Source: Aquamicrobium sp. LC103 (lineage in GTDB: Bacteria; Pseudomonadota; Alphaproteobacteria; Rhizobiales; Rhizobiaceae). From it: a stretch of 64,000 bases of DNA. Made by a program: the position numbers and the translations under genes. Shown in pieces: positions 53,109 to 61,514 of the stretch (its first letter is position 1; the number at the start of each line of letters is the position of its first letter). The stretch lies in contig NZ_LBCQ02000001.1 in assembly GCF_001014615.2 (NCBI RefSeq), positions 62,001-126,000 on the forward strand, read 5' to 3'. A model generated the notes under the pieces. The model was not told where the DNA came from, ran no database searches, and saw only the letters and a list, made by a program, of their open reading frames with translations.

Positions 53109-54704
53109 ATGGACAGACGTCAGTTCTTGGGCGGCGTTGCGCTGGGCGCGTTCGCGGCCGCGATGCCAGGTTCAGCCGCGCTCGCGGCCACCCCGCAGGA
53201 CCAGCTCGTGATCGCGGTCAACATGGGATCGATGCGCGGGCTCGACCCCCATGAAGCCAACCAGATCGAATCCGCGGAAATTCTGGCCAATCTCTACGAC
53301 CGCCTCGTCTATTTCGAGCCCGACGCTCTCGACGCTCCAAAACCGCAACTGGCCGAATCCTGGACCGTTTCCGAAGATGGACGCACCTTCACGTTCACGA
53401 TCCGCGAGGGCGTAACCTTCCATTCCGGCAATCCGCTGACCGCGGAAGACGCCGCATGGTCTCTCGCCCGGCTGGTCAAGCTCGGCCTCGCCCCGGCCAT
53501 CGATCTTCGGCAGTGGGGATATGAGGAAAGCAATGTCGAAACGCTGATCCGGGCCACCGACGAGCGCACGCTGGTTCTGGAAACTCCGGAAGCCTGGAGC
53601 CCGGGATTGATCCTGGCCTCATTGGCCAGTTCCGCCTGCTCGATCGTCGATCGCGCGTTCCTTGCCGACAAGGAGCAGAACGGCGACCTGGGCCGCGCCC
53701 ATCTCCAGGCCGCGGACGCGGGCAGCGGCCCGTTCTCGCTGCGGACATGGCGCGCCAACGACGTCATGATGGCCGATGCCTATGCGGATTACTGGAACGG
53801 CGCGCCCGCCATGCGTCGGGTCATCATGCGCCACATGCCCGAATCCTCGGTGCAGCGCCTGCAACTGGAAACCGGCGATCTGGACGTGGCGACACGCCTG
53901 TCGTCCACCGATCTGGACGTGTTCGAGAAGGCAGGGACCATCGATATCCAGAAGGTGCAGGGCTTCGGCTTCTACTATGTGGCGCTCAACCAGAAGGACG
54001 AAATCCTCTCGAGCCCGCAGGTGCGCGAGGCGTTCCGCTATCTGATCGACTATGACGGGCTGGCAAGCACCGTGATGCGATATTACGGGATCAAGAGCCA
54101 GACCGTCATTCCCAACGGATTGCCGGGCTTCCTCGACGAGATGCCGTATTCGCTCGACATCGAGAAGGCCAAGGCGCTCCTCGCCGAGGCGGGATATCCC
54201 GACGGCTTCTCGAAAACGCTCTATATCGGGCCGGGCACGCCCTATTTCGAGTTCGCGCAGTCGCTGCAGGCCAACGCCGCACGGGCCGGAATCAAGCTCG
54301 ACCTTCAAATGGGCGACTATCTCAGCCGGTTCCGCGAGCGCAAGTTCGACATATTCATGGGCCGCAGCGGCGAGCGGCTGCCCGATCCGCATTCAATTCT
54401 CCAGTCCTATGCCACCAACGCCGACAACAGCGACGATGCTCCGCTGAGCGGGCTGATGGCCTGGCGTTCGGCCTGGGATGTGCCGCGCGAGCTGCAGGAC
54501 CTGGTGATGGCGGGCGCGCGCGAAACCGACCCCTCGCGCCGCGCCGAAATCTACACCAAGGTGAACGCGCTCTATCTGGAAGCCTCTCCAGCCCTCATTA
54601 CCTCGTTCGAGCGTTTCGACGTCAAGGCCGTGAGCAAGCGGGTCAGCGGCTATGTCGGCCATCCGACCTGGCTGACCCGCTGGGACGGGGTCGCCAAAAG
54701 CTGA
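53109..54704 (+). CDS. ABC transporter solute-binding protein (family 5, Dpp/Opp type)
   Basis: This 531-aa periplasmic binding protein has a twin-arginine-like leader (MDRRQFLGGVALGAFAAAMP, then GSAALA). AESWTVSEDGRTFTFTIREG and TFHSGNPLTAEDAAWSLARL are standard family-5 motifs. ATG at 53109 chosen: GGGAGGA lies 8 nt upstream and the Tat motif becomes N-terminal; a GTG at 53103 and a start at 53055 are possible. In proteobacteria this family carries peptides and also sugars or sugar acids. Confidence 0.9.
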   Translation: MDRRQFLGGVALGAFAAAMPGSAALAATPQDQLVIAVNMGSMRGLDPHEANQIESAEILANLYDRLVYFEPDALDAPKPQLAESWTVSEDGRTFTFTIREGVTFHSGNPLTAEDAAWSLARLVKLGLAPAIDLRQWGYEESNVETLIRATDERTLVLETPEAWSPGLILASLASSACSIVDRAFLADKEQNGDLGRAHLQAADAGSGPFSLRTWRANDVMMADAYADYWNGAPAMRRVIMRHMPESSVQRLQLETGDLDVATRLSSTDLDVFEKAGTIDIQKVQGFGFYYVALNQKDEILSSPQVREAFRYLIDYDGLASTVMRYYGIKSQTVIPNGLPGFLDEMPYSLDIEKAKALLAEAGYPDGFSKTLYIGPGTPYFEFAQSLQANAARAGIKLDLQMGDYLSRFRERKFDIFMGRSGERLPDPHSILQSYATNADNSDDAPLSGLMAWRSAWDVPRELQDLVMAGARETDPSRRAEIYTKVNALYLEASPALITSFERFDVKAVSKRVSGYVGHPTWLTRWDGVAKS

Positions 54705-54725
54705 ACCCGGCTGCAGGAGAACGAC

Positions 54726-55790
54726 GTGAGCAGTCCTGAACTGACCACAACGGAAGGACGGGCCGGAGACGGACGGCTTGCCGAAGCCCTCCGCAAGGTT
54801 GCTTCCTCGATGGTCGCGATCCTGACGACCCTCTTCGGTCTCCTGCTGCTGACCTTCATCATCGGCAGGATGATTCCCGCCGATCCGGTGATTTCCATTC
54901 TGGGCGACAATTTCGACCAGGCCGCCTATGACCGGGTCTACCGGGAGCTCGGTCTCGACAGGCCGGTGCCCGAGCAATTCCTCACCTATGTCCAGAACAT
55001 CCTGCATCTGGATTTCGGCCAGTCCAACGTGACCCGCAATCCGGTGGCGGCGGATCTGGCGCGGGTGTTTCCCGCCACCCTGGAGCTGGCCGTCCTCGCC
55101 ATATTCATCGGCACCCTGCTGGGCGTGCCGCTCGGCATCGCATCGGCGGTGCGCCGCGGAACCTGGGTCGATCATCTGGGCAGGGTCGTCGGGCTCCTTG
55201 GCTATTCCACGCCGATCTTCTGGCTCGGGACCATGGTGATACTCATCTTCTATGCCCGGCTGGGATGGATTCCCGGAGGAGGCCGCATCGACCTCTACAA
55301 TGACGGCCTCGTCGAAGGTCCCACGGGGATGCTGATCCTCGATGCGCTGATGGCCCGCGAATGGGAAGTCCTGCGAAGCGCGCTGCATCACATCGCCGCT
55401 CCGGCCCTGCTGCTGGGCTACGCCGCCATGGCCTATCTCAGCCGGATGAGCCGCAGCTTCATGCTCGAACAGTTGAATCAGGAATACATCCTCACCGCTC
55501 GCGCCAAGGGGCTCGGACAAAGACCGATCGTCTGGAAGCATGCGTTCCGCAACATAAGGGTCCAACTTCTCACCGTCGTCACATTGGCCTTTTGCGGACT
55601 TCTGGACGGCGCGGTGCTGATCGAGACCGTGTTCGGCTGGCCCGGCCTCGGCCAGTATCTGACCGCCGCCCTGTTCTATGCCGACATGAACGCCGTGCTC
55701 GGCTCGGTGCTGCTGATCGGGCTGATCTCCATCCTCATCAACCTGCTCACCGACGTCGTCTACCGTTTCGTGGACCCGAGGACCCGCTGA
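54726..55790 (+). CDS. ABC transporter permease (DppB family)
   Basis: This 354-aa permease starts with GTG after GGAGA. Six hydrophobic segments are visible, along with RELGLDRPVPEQFLTYVQNI, typical of DppB, and the permease loop LTARAKGLGQRPIVWKHAFR. It works with the DppC-type partner one codon downstream. Confidence 0.93.
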   Translation: MSSPELTTTEGRAGDGRLAEALRKVASSMVAILTTLFGLLLLTFIIGRMIPADPVISILGDNFDQAAYDRVYRELGLDRPVPEQFLTYVQNILHLDFGQSNVTRNPVAADLARVFPATLELAVLAIFIGTLLGVPLGIASAVRRGTWVDHLGRVVGLLGYSTPIFWLGTMVILIFYARLGWIPGGGRIDLYNDGLVEGPTGMLILDALMAREWEVLRSALHHIAAPALLLGYAAMAYLSRMSRSFMLEQLNQEYILTARAKGLGQRPIVWKHAFRNIRVQLLTVVTLAFCGLLDGAVLIETVFGWPGLGQYLTAALFYADMNAVLGSVLLIGLISILINLLTDVVYRFVDPRTR

Positions 55791-55791
55791 C

Positions 55792-56706
55792 ATGAGCGTG
55801 CCGCCTAAATCCGAAGGCCTTCGGGCATGGCTCCTCAACGAGGACTTTTCGTCGCCCGCGCAGGCGAGAGCCCATCAGGCCTATGTGACCTGGCTGCGCT
55901 TCAGCGCAAATCCGCTGGCGCTCGGCGGCTTGATCGTGGTGGTGCTCCTGGTGCTGGCGGCGTGGTTCGCTCCGTGGATCGCCACCCATGATCCGCTGGA
56001 GCAGGATCTTGCCCGCGCCCTGCTGCCGCTCTCGTCCGCCCATTGGTTCGGCACCGACGAACTCGGCCGCGACGTCTATTCGCGGCTGGTCTACGGCGCT
56101 CGCACGACCCTCTATATCGCCATCCTCGTCACCGTCATCGTCGGGCCCATCGGCTTCGTCGTCGGCGCGGCGGCCGGCTATGTCGGAGGATGGGTCGATA
56201 CGGTGCTGATGCGCATCACCGACATATTCCTTGCCTTTCCGAGCCTCGTTCTCGCGCTCGCCTTCTCGGCGGCGCTCGGACCGGGCATCGAGAACGCCGT
56301 CATCGCGATCGCGCTGACCGTCTGGCCGCCGGTCGCAAGGCTGGTGCGGGCCGAGACGCTGACCTTCCGCAAGGCCGATTTCGTCGTCGCCGCCGAACTG
56401 CAGGGCGCGGGCGTCGCCCGCATCATGTTCCTCTACATCGTGCCGCTCTGCGCTCCCTCGGTCGTCATTCGCCTGACGCTGAACATGGCCTCGATCATCC
56501 TCACGGCCGCCGGCCTGGGCTTCCTCGGGCTGGGCGCGCAGCCGCCAGCGCCGGAATGGGGTGCTATGGCGGCGCAAGGCCGGCAATATCTGCTCGATGC
56601 CTGGTGGCTGACCGCCATACCGGGAATGGCCATCCTGCTCGTCAGCCTTGCCTTCAACCTGCTCGGCGACGGCCTGCGCGATATTCTGGACCCGAAAAAT
56701 GCCTGA
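55792..56706 (+). CDS. ABC transporter permease (DppC family)
   Basis: This 304-aa permease has an N-terminal cytoplasmic part, HWFGTDELGRDVYSRLVYGA (the DppC hallmark) and the loop FVVAAELQGAGVARIMFLYI. Five to six transmembrane segments are visible. It overlaps the following ATPase gene by 8 bp. Confidence 0.93.
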   Translation: MSVPPKSEGLRAWLLNEDFSSPAQARAHQAYVTWLRFSANPLALGGLIVVVLLVLAAWFAPWIATHDPLEQDLARALLPLSSAHWFGTDELGRDVYSRLVYGARTTLYIAILVTVIVGPIGFVVGAAAGYVGGWVDTVLMRITDIFLAFPSLVLALAFSAALGPGIENAVIAIALTVWPPVARLVRAETLTFRKADFVVAAELQGAGVARIMFLYIVPLCAPSVVIRLTLNMASIILTAAGLGFLGLGAQPPAPEWGAMAAQGRQYLLDAWWLTAIPGMAILLVSLAFNLLGDGLRDILDPKNA

Positions 56707-57547
56707 ACAGCCGCAGCCCCTGCTTTCGGTGCGCAACCTCACCGTCGCCTTCCCTTCGCTCCATGCCGTGCCGCCGGCCGTCAGAGGCGTCAGTTTCGAT
56801 GTGGGACGGGAAAAGGTCGGCATCATCGGCGAGTCCGGCTCGGGCAAGAGCACGACCGGGCGCGCGGTGATGCGGCTGCATCCGTCGGCCACCCGCATCA
56901 CCGCCGACCGCATGGAGTTTCAGGGAGAGAACCTTCTCGCCGTGTCGGAGCGACGCATGCAGGCGATACGCGGGCACAGCATGGCGATGATCCTGCAAGA
57001 CCCGAAATATTCGCTCAATCCGGTGATGACGGTGGGCGAGCAGATCGCCGAGACGGCGATCCTGCATGAGAAGCTTTCCCGGCGCGCGGCAAGGCGGCGG
57101 ACCCTCGACATGCTCGAGAAGGTGCACATCCGCGACCCCGAACGGGTCATGGGGCTCTACCCGCACGAGGTTTCGGGAGGAATGGGGCAGCGCATCATGA
57201 TCTCGATGATGCTGATCGCCCGTCCCGCGCTCATCATTGCCGACGAGCCGACGTCGGCGCTCGATGTTTCGGTACGCCAGCAAGTGCTCACGATCCTCGA
57301 CGAGCTGGTCGGGGCCAACAGCATGGGGCTGCTCTTCATCTCCCACGACCTCAATCTGGTCCGCAGTTTCTGCGACAGGGTACTCATCATGTATTCGGGC
57401 CGCATCGTCGAGGAGCTGCCGGCCAACGCGCTCGACAAGGCGACCCACCCCTATACGCGCGGTTTGCTCGAGGCCCTGCCGAGCCTGCTCCATCCGAAGG
57501 ATCGCCTCGCCGTCCTGCGCCGCGACCCCGCCTGGGCGAAAACGTGA
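56699..57547 (+). CDS. ABC transporter ATP-binding protein (DppD family)
   Basis: This 282-aa ATPase has Walker A GESGSGKSTTG, Q-loop MILQDPKYSLNPVM, a signature with Met-Gly (EVSGGMGQRIMIS in place of the usual GGQRQR), Walker B LIIADEPTSALD and a C-terminal THPYTRGLLEALP as in oligopeptide ATPases. The open frame upstream to 56648 is out of place; the ATG at 56699 fits. Confidence 0.92.
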   Translation: MPEQPQPLLSVRNLTVAFPSLHAVPPAVRGVSFDVGREKVGIIGESGSGKSTTGRAVMRLHPSATRITADRMEFQGENLLAVSERRMQAIRGHSMAMILQDPKYSLNPVMTVGEQIAETAILHEKLSRRAARRRTLDMLEKVHIRDPERVMGLYPHEVSGGMGQRIMISMMLIARPALIIADEPTSALDVSVRQQVLTILDELVGANSMGLLFISHDLNLVRSFCDRVLIMYSGRIVEELPANALDKATHPYTRGLLEALPSLLHPKDRLAVLRRDPAWAKT

Positions 57548-58335
57548 CCATGCCCGAGCGCAAAATGATCGAAGTCGAGAACCTCACCGTTGCCTTCGGC
57601 CACGGACCAAGGGCCAACCGTGTCGTGCGCGGCATCGACATGACCGTCGGCGCGGGTGAGTGCTTCGGCCTCGTCGGGGAATCCGGCTGCGGGAAATCCA
57701 CCCTGCTCGGCGCCATCGCGGGCCGGGTCAAGCACTGGCAGGGCGCCATAACCATCGCGGGCGAAAAGGTAGGGCCCGTGAAGCGCCCCCTGGCGCAATT
57801 GCGACGCCAGCAGATGGTTTTTCAGGATCCCTTCGGTTCACTTCATCCGCGCCACACCATCGACCGAACGCTGATGGAGCCGCTTCGCATACACGGGATC
57901 GCGGATCGGGAAGCGCGGGTGGAAAAGGCACTGGAGCAAGTCGGCCTGCCAGGCCGGTTCCGTTTTCGCTACCCTCACCAGCTTTCCGGCGGTCAGCGCC
58001 AGCGCGTCGCGATCGCGCGGGCACTGATCCTGGAACCCTCGATCCTGCTGCTCGACGAACCGACCTCCGCGCTCGACGTCTCGATCCAGGCCGAGATCCT
58101 CAACCTGCTCAAGGACCTGCGCGAGCGTTCCGGCCTGACCTATGTTCTGGTCAGCCACGACATGGCGGTCGTCGCCCATCTGTGCGACCGGATCGCGGTC
58201 ATGCAGGACGGGGTGTTCGTGGAGATTTCGAGCCGCGACGCCATGATCCGCGACGAGGTGCATCATCCCTACACCCGCATGCTGCGCGAGGGCAGCCTGG
58301 GCTATCGCCCCGCCGCCGCTGTTCCTCCCGGCTGA
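57544..58335 (+). CDS. ABC transporter ATP-binding protein (DppF family)
   Basis: This 263-aa ATPase has Walker A GESGCGKSTLL, Q-loop MVFQDPFGSLHPRHTI, signature QLSGGQRQRVAIARAL, Walker B ILLLDEPTSALD and HHPYTRMLREG at the end. GTG at 57544 overlaps the stop of the previous gene; an ATG two codons later is equally possible. Second ATPase of the importer. Confidence 0.93.
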   Translation: MTMPERKMIEVENLTVAFGHGPRANRVVRGIDMTVGAGECFGLVGESGCGKSTLLGAIAGRVKHWQGAITIAGEKVGPVKRPLAQLRRQQMVFQDPFGSLHPRHTIDRTLMEPLRIHGIADREARVEKALEQVGLPGRFRFRYPHQLSGGQRQRVAIARALILEPSILLLDEPTSALDVSIQAEILNLLKDLRERSGLTYVLVSHDMAVVAHLCDRIAVMQDGVFVEISSRDAMIRDEVHHPYTRMLREGSLGYRPAAAVPPG

Positions 58336-58403
58336 CGCCGTTCCTTGCATCCAGTTTTCGCCCGGCCCCAGGCCGGCTTCCTTGACCAGAAGAGAGAAGT
58401 TCC

Positions 58404-59591
58404 ATGAAAATCGACCGCATGCGGGTGTTCATGACCCGCGACAAGGACCGTCCCCGCGTGATCGTCGCGCTCGACACCGACGACGGGCTGACCGGCTGGG
58501 GCGAGTGCTACAATCATGGCCCCGATCTCGCTCTGCCGCCCCTGCTCGACTATCTCTACAACTTCATTGCGGGGGAGGATCCGACACGGGTCGACTATCT
58601 CGTCAACCTGATGATCCAGCAGTGCCGCTTTCCCCCGGGAGCGCTGGGACTGGCCGCGATCTCCGGACTGGACCATTGCCTGTGGGATCTGGCGGCCAAG
58701 GCGCGGGGCGTGCCGGTCTACAAGATGCTCGGCGGCGAGGTGCGCGACAGGATCAAGGTCTATGCCGGCGTCTATACCGCTCCGGACGTTCCGCACGCCA
58801 AGGAGGAACTCGATCGGCTGAACCGGGAATGGGGCTTCACCGCCTTCAAGCTCAGCCCCTGGCGGCTGGAGCCCAACAGCCACCGCTGGGGCGAGGTGGT
58901 GCGCAGCTCGGCCGAGTATTTCCGCCAGTTGCGCGAAGCGGTGGACCCGTCCTACGAAATCGCCTTCGACGCCCATGCCAAGATTTTCGAGGCCAACGCG
59001 GCACGCCAGCTCGGCAACGCGCTCGCGCCCTACGATCCTCTTTTCTACGAGGAGCCGCTGCGCCCGGAAAACATCGAGATCTACGGTGATCTGAAGCAAG
59101 GGCTGAACTGTACGCTCGCCACGGGTGAATCCCTCTACAACCGCAACGAATTCCTGCGGCTGCTGCAGGTGAAAGGCGCCGACCTCATCCAGCCCGACAT
59201 CTGCGTGGTGGGCGGGATTTCGGAAATGCGTCGCATCGCGACGCTGGCGGAAGCGCATTTCGTCGGCGTCGCACCGCACAATCCGATGGGCCCCCTCGCC
59301 ACGGCCGTGAACGTCCATTTCGCCGCGGCCCAGCAGAACTTCAAGATCCTCGAATACCGCCTGCCGGTCGGCCAGTGCTATGTCTATGGCGGCACGGAGG
59401 TCGAGAACCGAGAGGACGAAACGCGTTATGTGGCGGACCCTTATCTGCCTCGCGACGGTTATCTCGAACTGCGCCCCGACCGCCCCGGCTGGGGGGTCGA
59501 AATGGATGAAAAGGCGATGGCGGAGGACGGCTACGTCCACTGGCAACGCAGGGTGCCGAAGCGGCCCGACGGGTCCTACGCCTTCGCGTGA
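58404..59591 (+). CDS. Enolase-superfamily acid-sugar dehydratase
   Basis: This 395-aa mandelate racemase/muconate lactonising-type protein has metal ligands Asp in IAFDAHAKIF, Glu in FYEEPLRPEN and Glu in ATGESLYNRNEF, plus His in VAPHNPMGPLA. The Asp-x-His in FDAHA and this layout match acid-sugar dehydratases such as galactonate dehydratase. It should dehydrate an imported aldonate or similar acid, with the DapA-family lyase acting next. The substrate is not readable. Confidence 0.88.
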   Translation: MKIDRMRVFMTRDKDRPRVIVALDTDDGLTGWGECYNHGPDLALPPLLDYLYNFIAGEDPTRVDYLVNLMIQQCRFPPGALGLAAISGLDHCLWDLAAKARGVPVYKMLGGEVRDRIKVYAGVYTAPDVPHAKEELDRLNREWGFTAFKLSPWRLEPNSHRWGEVVRSSAEYFRQLREAVDPSYEIAFDAHAKIFEANAARQLGNALAPYDPLFYEEPLRPENIEIYGDLKQGLNCTLATGESLYNRNEFLRLLQVKGADLIQPDICVVGGISEMRRIATLAEAHFVGVAPHNPMGPLATAVNVHFAAAQQNFKILEYRLPVGQCYVYGGTEVENREDETRYVADPYLPRDGYLELRPDRPGWGVEMDEKAMAEDGYVHWQRRVPKRPDGSYAFA

Positions 59592-59735
59592 GGCCCGGGC
59601 TGCGGCGCTGACCGCGTTTGCGCGAAGCCGTCGGTCAGACCGCCGAACTCCCGCCGCCGCGAGGTAACCGCCGCGCGGTGGCAAGCTGGCGACGCCAGGT
59701 GGAGCGACGGCGCGCGAGCTTTCACTCGCCCGCAA

Positions 59736-59779
59736 TCTGTTTGTTCAGTATTGACAAAACAAACAGACAGATCCATATG
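59736..59779 (+). promoter_or_regulatory. Promoter and operator of the GbsR/RND operon
   Basis: TCTGTTTGTT (59736-59745) and AACAAACAGA (59758-59767) are a perfect 10-bp inverted repeat. TTGACA (59751-59756) lies between the arms, with CATATG (59774-59779) 17 bp further on as a weak -10. A repressor bound to the repeat would cover the promoter. Confidence 0.6.
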
Positions 59780-59786
59780 TGCTTCC

Positions 59787-60275
59787 ATGAGCGACGATAG
59801 CGACGATCCGGTTACGGATTTCATCGAGATGATGGGCGTGCGGTTCCAGGAGCAGAACATGCCCCGGATCGCCGGGCGCCTGTTCGGGCTCATCCTGATA
59901 GAGCCCGGGCCGCTGAGTTTTGCGGAGCTGGCCGAGCGGCTTCAGGTCAGCCGCGGCAGTGTCAGCACGAATGCGCGCATGCTCGTCGATCTGGGATATA
60001 TCGAGCGGATCGGCAAGCCTGGCGATCGCCACGACCACTACCATCTGGCGCCAGGGGGGCTGGCGAGCGTATTCAGGAAGCAGGTGAAAAGGTTGCGCTG
60101 GGCGGACGGTTTCTATCGTTCGATCGAGGCGCGCCTGCCCGCGCATCGGCACCAGTCTAAGCAGAGGCTCATGGAGATCGCAACCTTCACCTTGAAGGCG
60201 GCCGAGGCATTGGAACGCAGCCTTGCCGAAGCCGAGGAACTTCTGACGCAAGCGGAAAAGTCGGACGCGTCATAG
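59787..60275 (+). CDS. GbsR/MarR-family regulator
   Basis: This 162-aa winged-helix protein has FIEMMGVRFQEQNMPRIAGR, LFGLILIEPGPLSFAELAER and LQVSRGSVSTNARMLVDLGY, the GbsR-like layout. A C-terminal helix (LKAAEALERSLAEAEELLTQ) may dimerise. ATG at 59787 chosen because it lies just after the promoter; an ATG at 59751 would fall inside the operator. It probably represses itself and the RND efflux genes. Confidence 0.88.
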   Translation: MSDDSDDPVTDFIEMMGVRFQEQNMPRIAGRLFGLILIEPGPLSFAELAERLQVSRGSVSTNARMLVDLGYIERIGKPGDRHDHYHLAPGGLASVFRKQVKRLRWADGFYRSIEARLPAHRHQSKQRLMEIATFTLKAAEALERSLAEAEELLTQAEKSDAS

Positions 60276-60343
60276 GACTGACAGCGAATTGCCATTTTTG
60301 TGTCAAAATGTTCAATTCATACTGAATAAACAGGAATAATCAT

Positions 60344-61513
60344 ATGACCTCGAGATGGATGAAGCGGCTTGCGGTGGCCGCAGTGGCGGTCGGTTGTGCC
60401 TATGCCGGCGCGGTGTATTTCGGCGTAGTCTCCTCGACGTCCGACGCGAGAACGCGGCAGGGGCCCGCCGAGGTGGCTACCGTGGTGCCGTCCCAGCTCG
60501 CTCAACTGCCTCTTCCGCTGGAGCTCGCTCCGGTGGAGATAACCCGGGTCGAACCATCGTCCATGGTCGAGCATCTGCGGGTGAGCGGCGAACTGCGCCC
60601 GGTAAACCGGGTCGTGCTCAAAGCCAAGGTTGGCGGCACCGTGAACGAGGTGAACGTGCGTGCCGGCCAGGCCGTGAAGGCGGGCGACGTGCTCGTTCGC
60701 TTCGAGACGAACGATCTCCAATCGGCGCTGGTGCAGCGTGAAGCCAACCTCGAGGCTTCGCGCGCGCAATCGCAACTGGCCCGCCAGACGCTGGAAAAGA
60801 CACAGGAGCTGTCGCGGCGCGGCTTTGCGACGCGGGCGGCGCTCGAAAAGGCGCAGAGCGACCTCGCCGCCGCCGAGGCCAATGCGCAGGCGCTTGCCGC
60901 GCAGAGCGACACCGCGCGCACCGCCTTGCGCGACGCCGAGATCATCGCGCCGTTCGACGGGATGGTCGCCAACCGGGCAATAGAGCCCGGCGCGCCGGCG
61001 GCGGCCAATGCCGAGCTGCTCACCATCGTCGATACCTCCATCCTCGAGGCGGAAGTTCTCGTCTCGACTCGCGACATCATGAAGCTGGAAGTCGGCCTGC
61101 GTGCCGAACTCAAGATCGACGGCCTGGACGGCCAGACCGTGACGGGCATCGTCGACCGGATCAACCCCGTCGCCAACGAAGGGTCGCGCTTCGTGCCTGT
61201 CCACATCCGCCTCGAGAACCCCGACGGCCGGCTTTGGGGCGGCATGTTCGCCACCGGAACGATCGTCGTGCGCGAGAGCAAGGATGCCGTCGTCCTTCCC
61301 GCCACCTCGCTGCGCGAGGACGGGGAAGGAACCTTCGTGTTCAAGCTGGCGGACGGACGTCTCAAGCGCCAGCCGGTCACGACCGGGGCCAAGTGGAACG
61401 GCGGCAACAGCGTCGAGATCACCGATGGCGTGAGGGACGGCGACACCATCGTCGTCGCGCCGCTTTCCGAACTGCGGCCGGAGATGGCCGCCACCGTATC
61501 CGAGGCTGGCTGA
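60344..61513 (+). CDS. RND efflux periplasmic adaptor (MFP)
   Basis: This 389-aa membrane-fusion protein has an N-terminal anchor (RLAVAAVAVGCAYAGAVYFG), a biotinyl-lipoyl half (VLKAKVGGTVNEVNVRAGQA) and coiled-coil hairpin (QLARQTLEKTQELSRRGFAT), then the second half motif APFDGMVANRAIEPGAPA and a beta-barrel domain. It links the RND pump encoded 1 bp downstream to an outer-membrane channel not visible here. Confidence 0.92.
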   Translation: MTSRWMKRLAVAAVAVGCAYAGAVYFGVVSSTSDARTRQGPAEVATVVPSQLAQLPLPLELAPVEITRVEPSSMVEHLRVSGELRPVNRVVLKAKVGGTVNEVNVRAGQAVKAGDVLVRFETNDLQSALVQREANLEASRAQSQLARQTLEKTQELSRRGFATRAALEKAQSDLAAAEANAQALAAQSDTARTALRDAEIIAPFDGMVANRAIEPGAPAAANAELLTIVDTSILEAEVLVSTRDIMKLEVGLRAELKIDGLDGQTVTGIVDRINPVANEGSRFVPVHIRLENPDGRLWGGMFATGTIVVRESKDAVVLPATSLREDGEGTFVFKLADGRLKRQPVTTGAKWNGGNSVEITDGVRDGDTIVVAPLSELRPEMAATVSEAG

Positions 61514-61514
61514 C

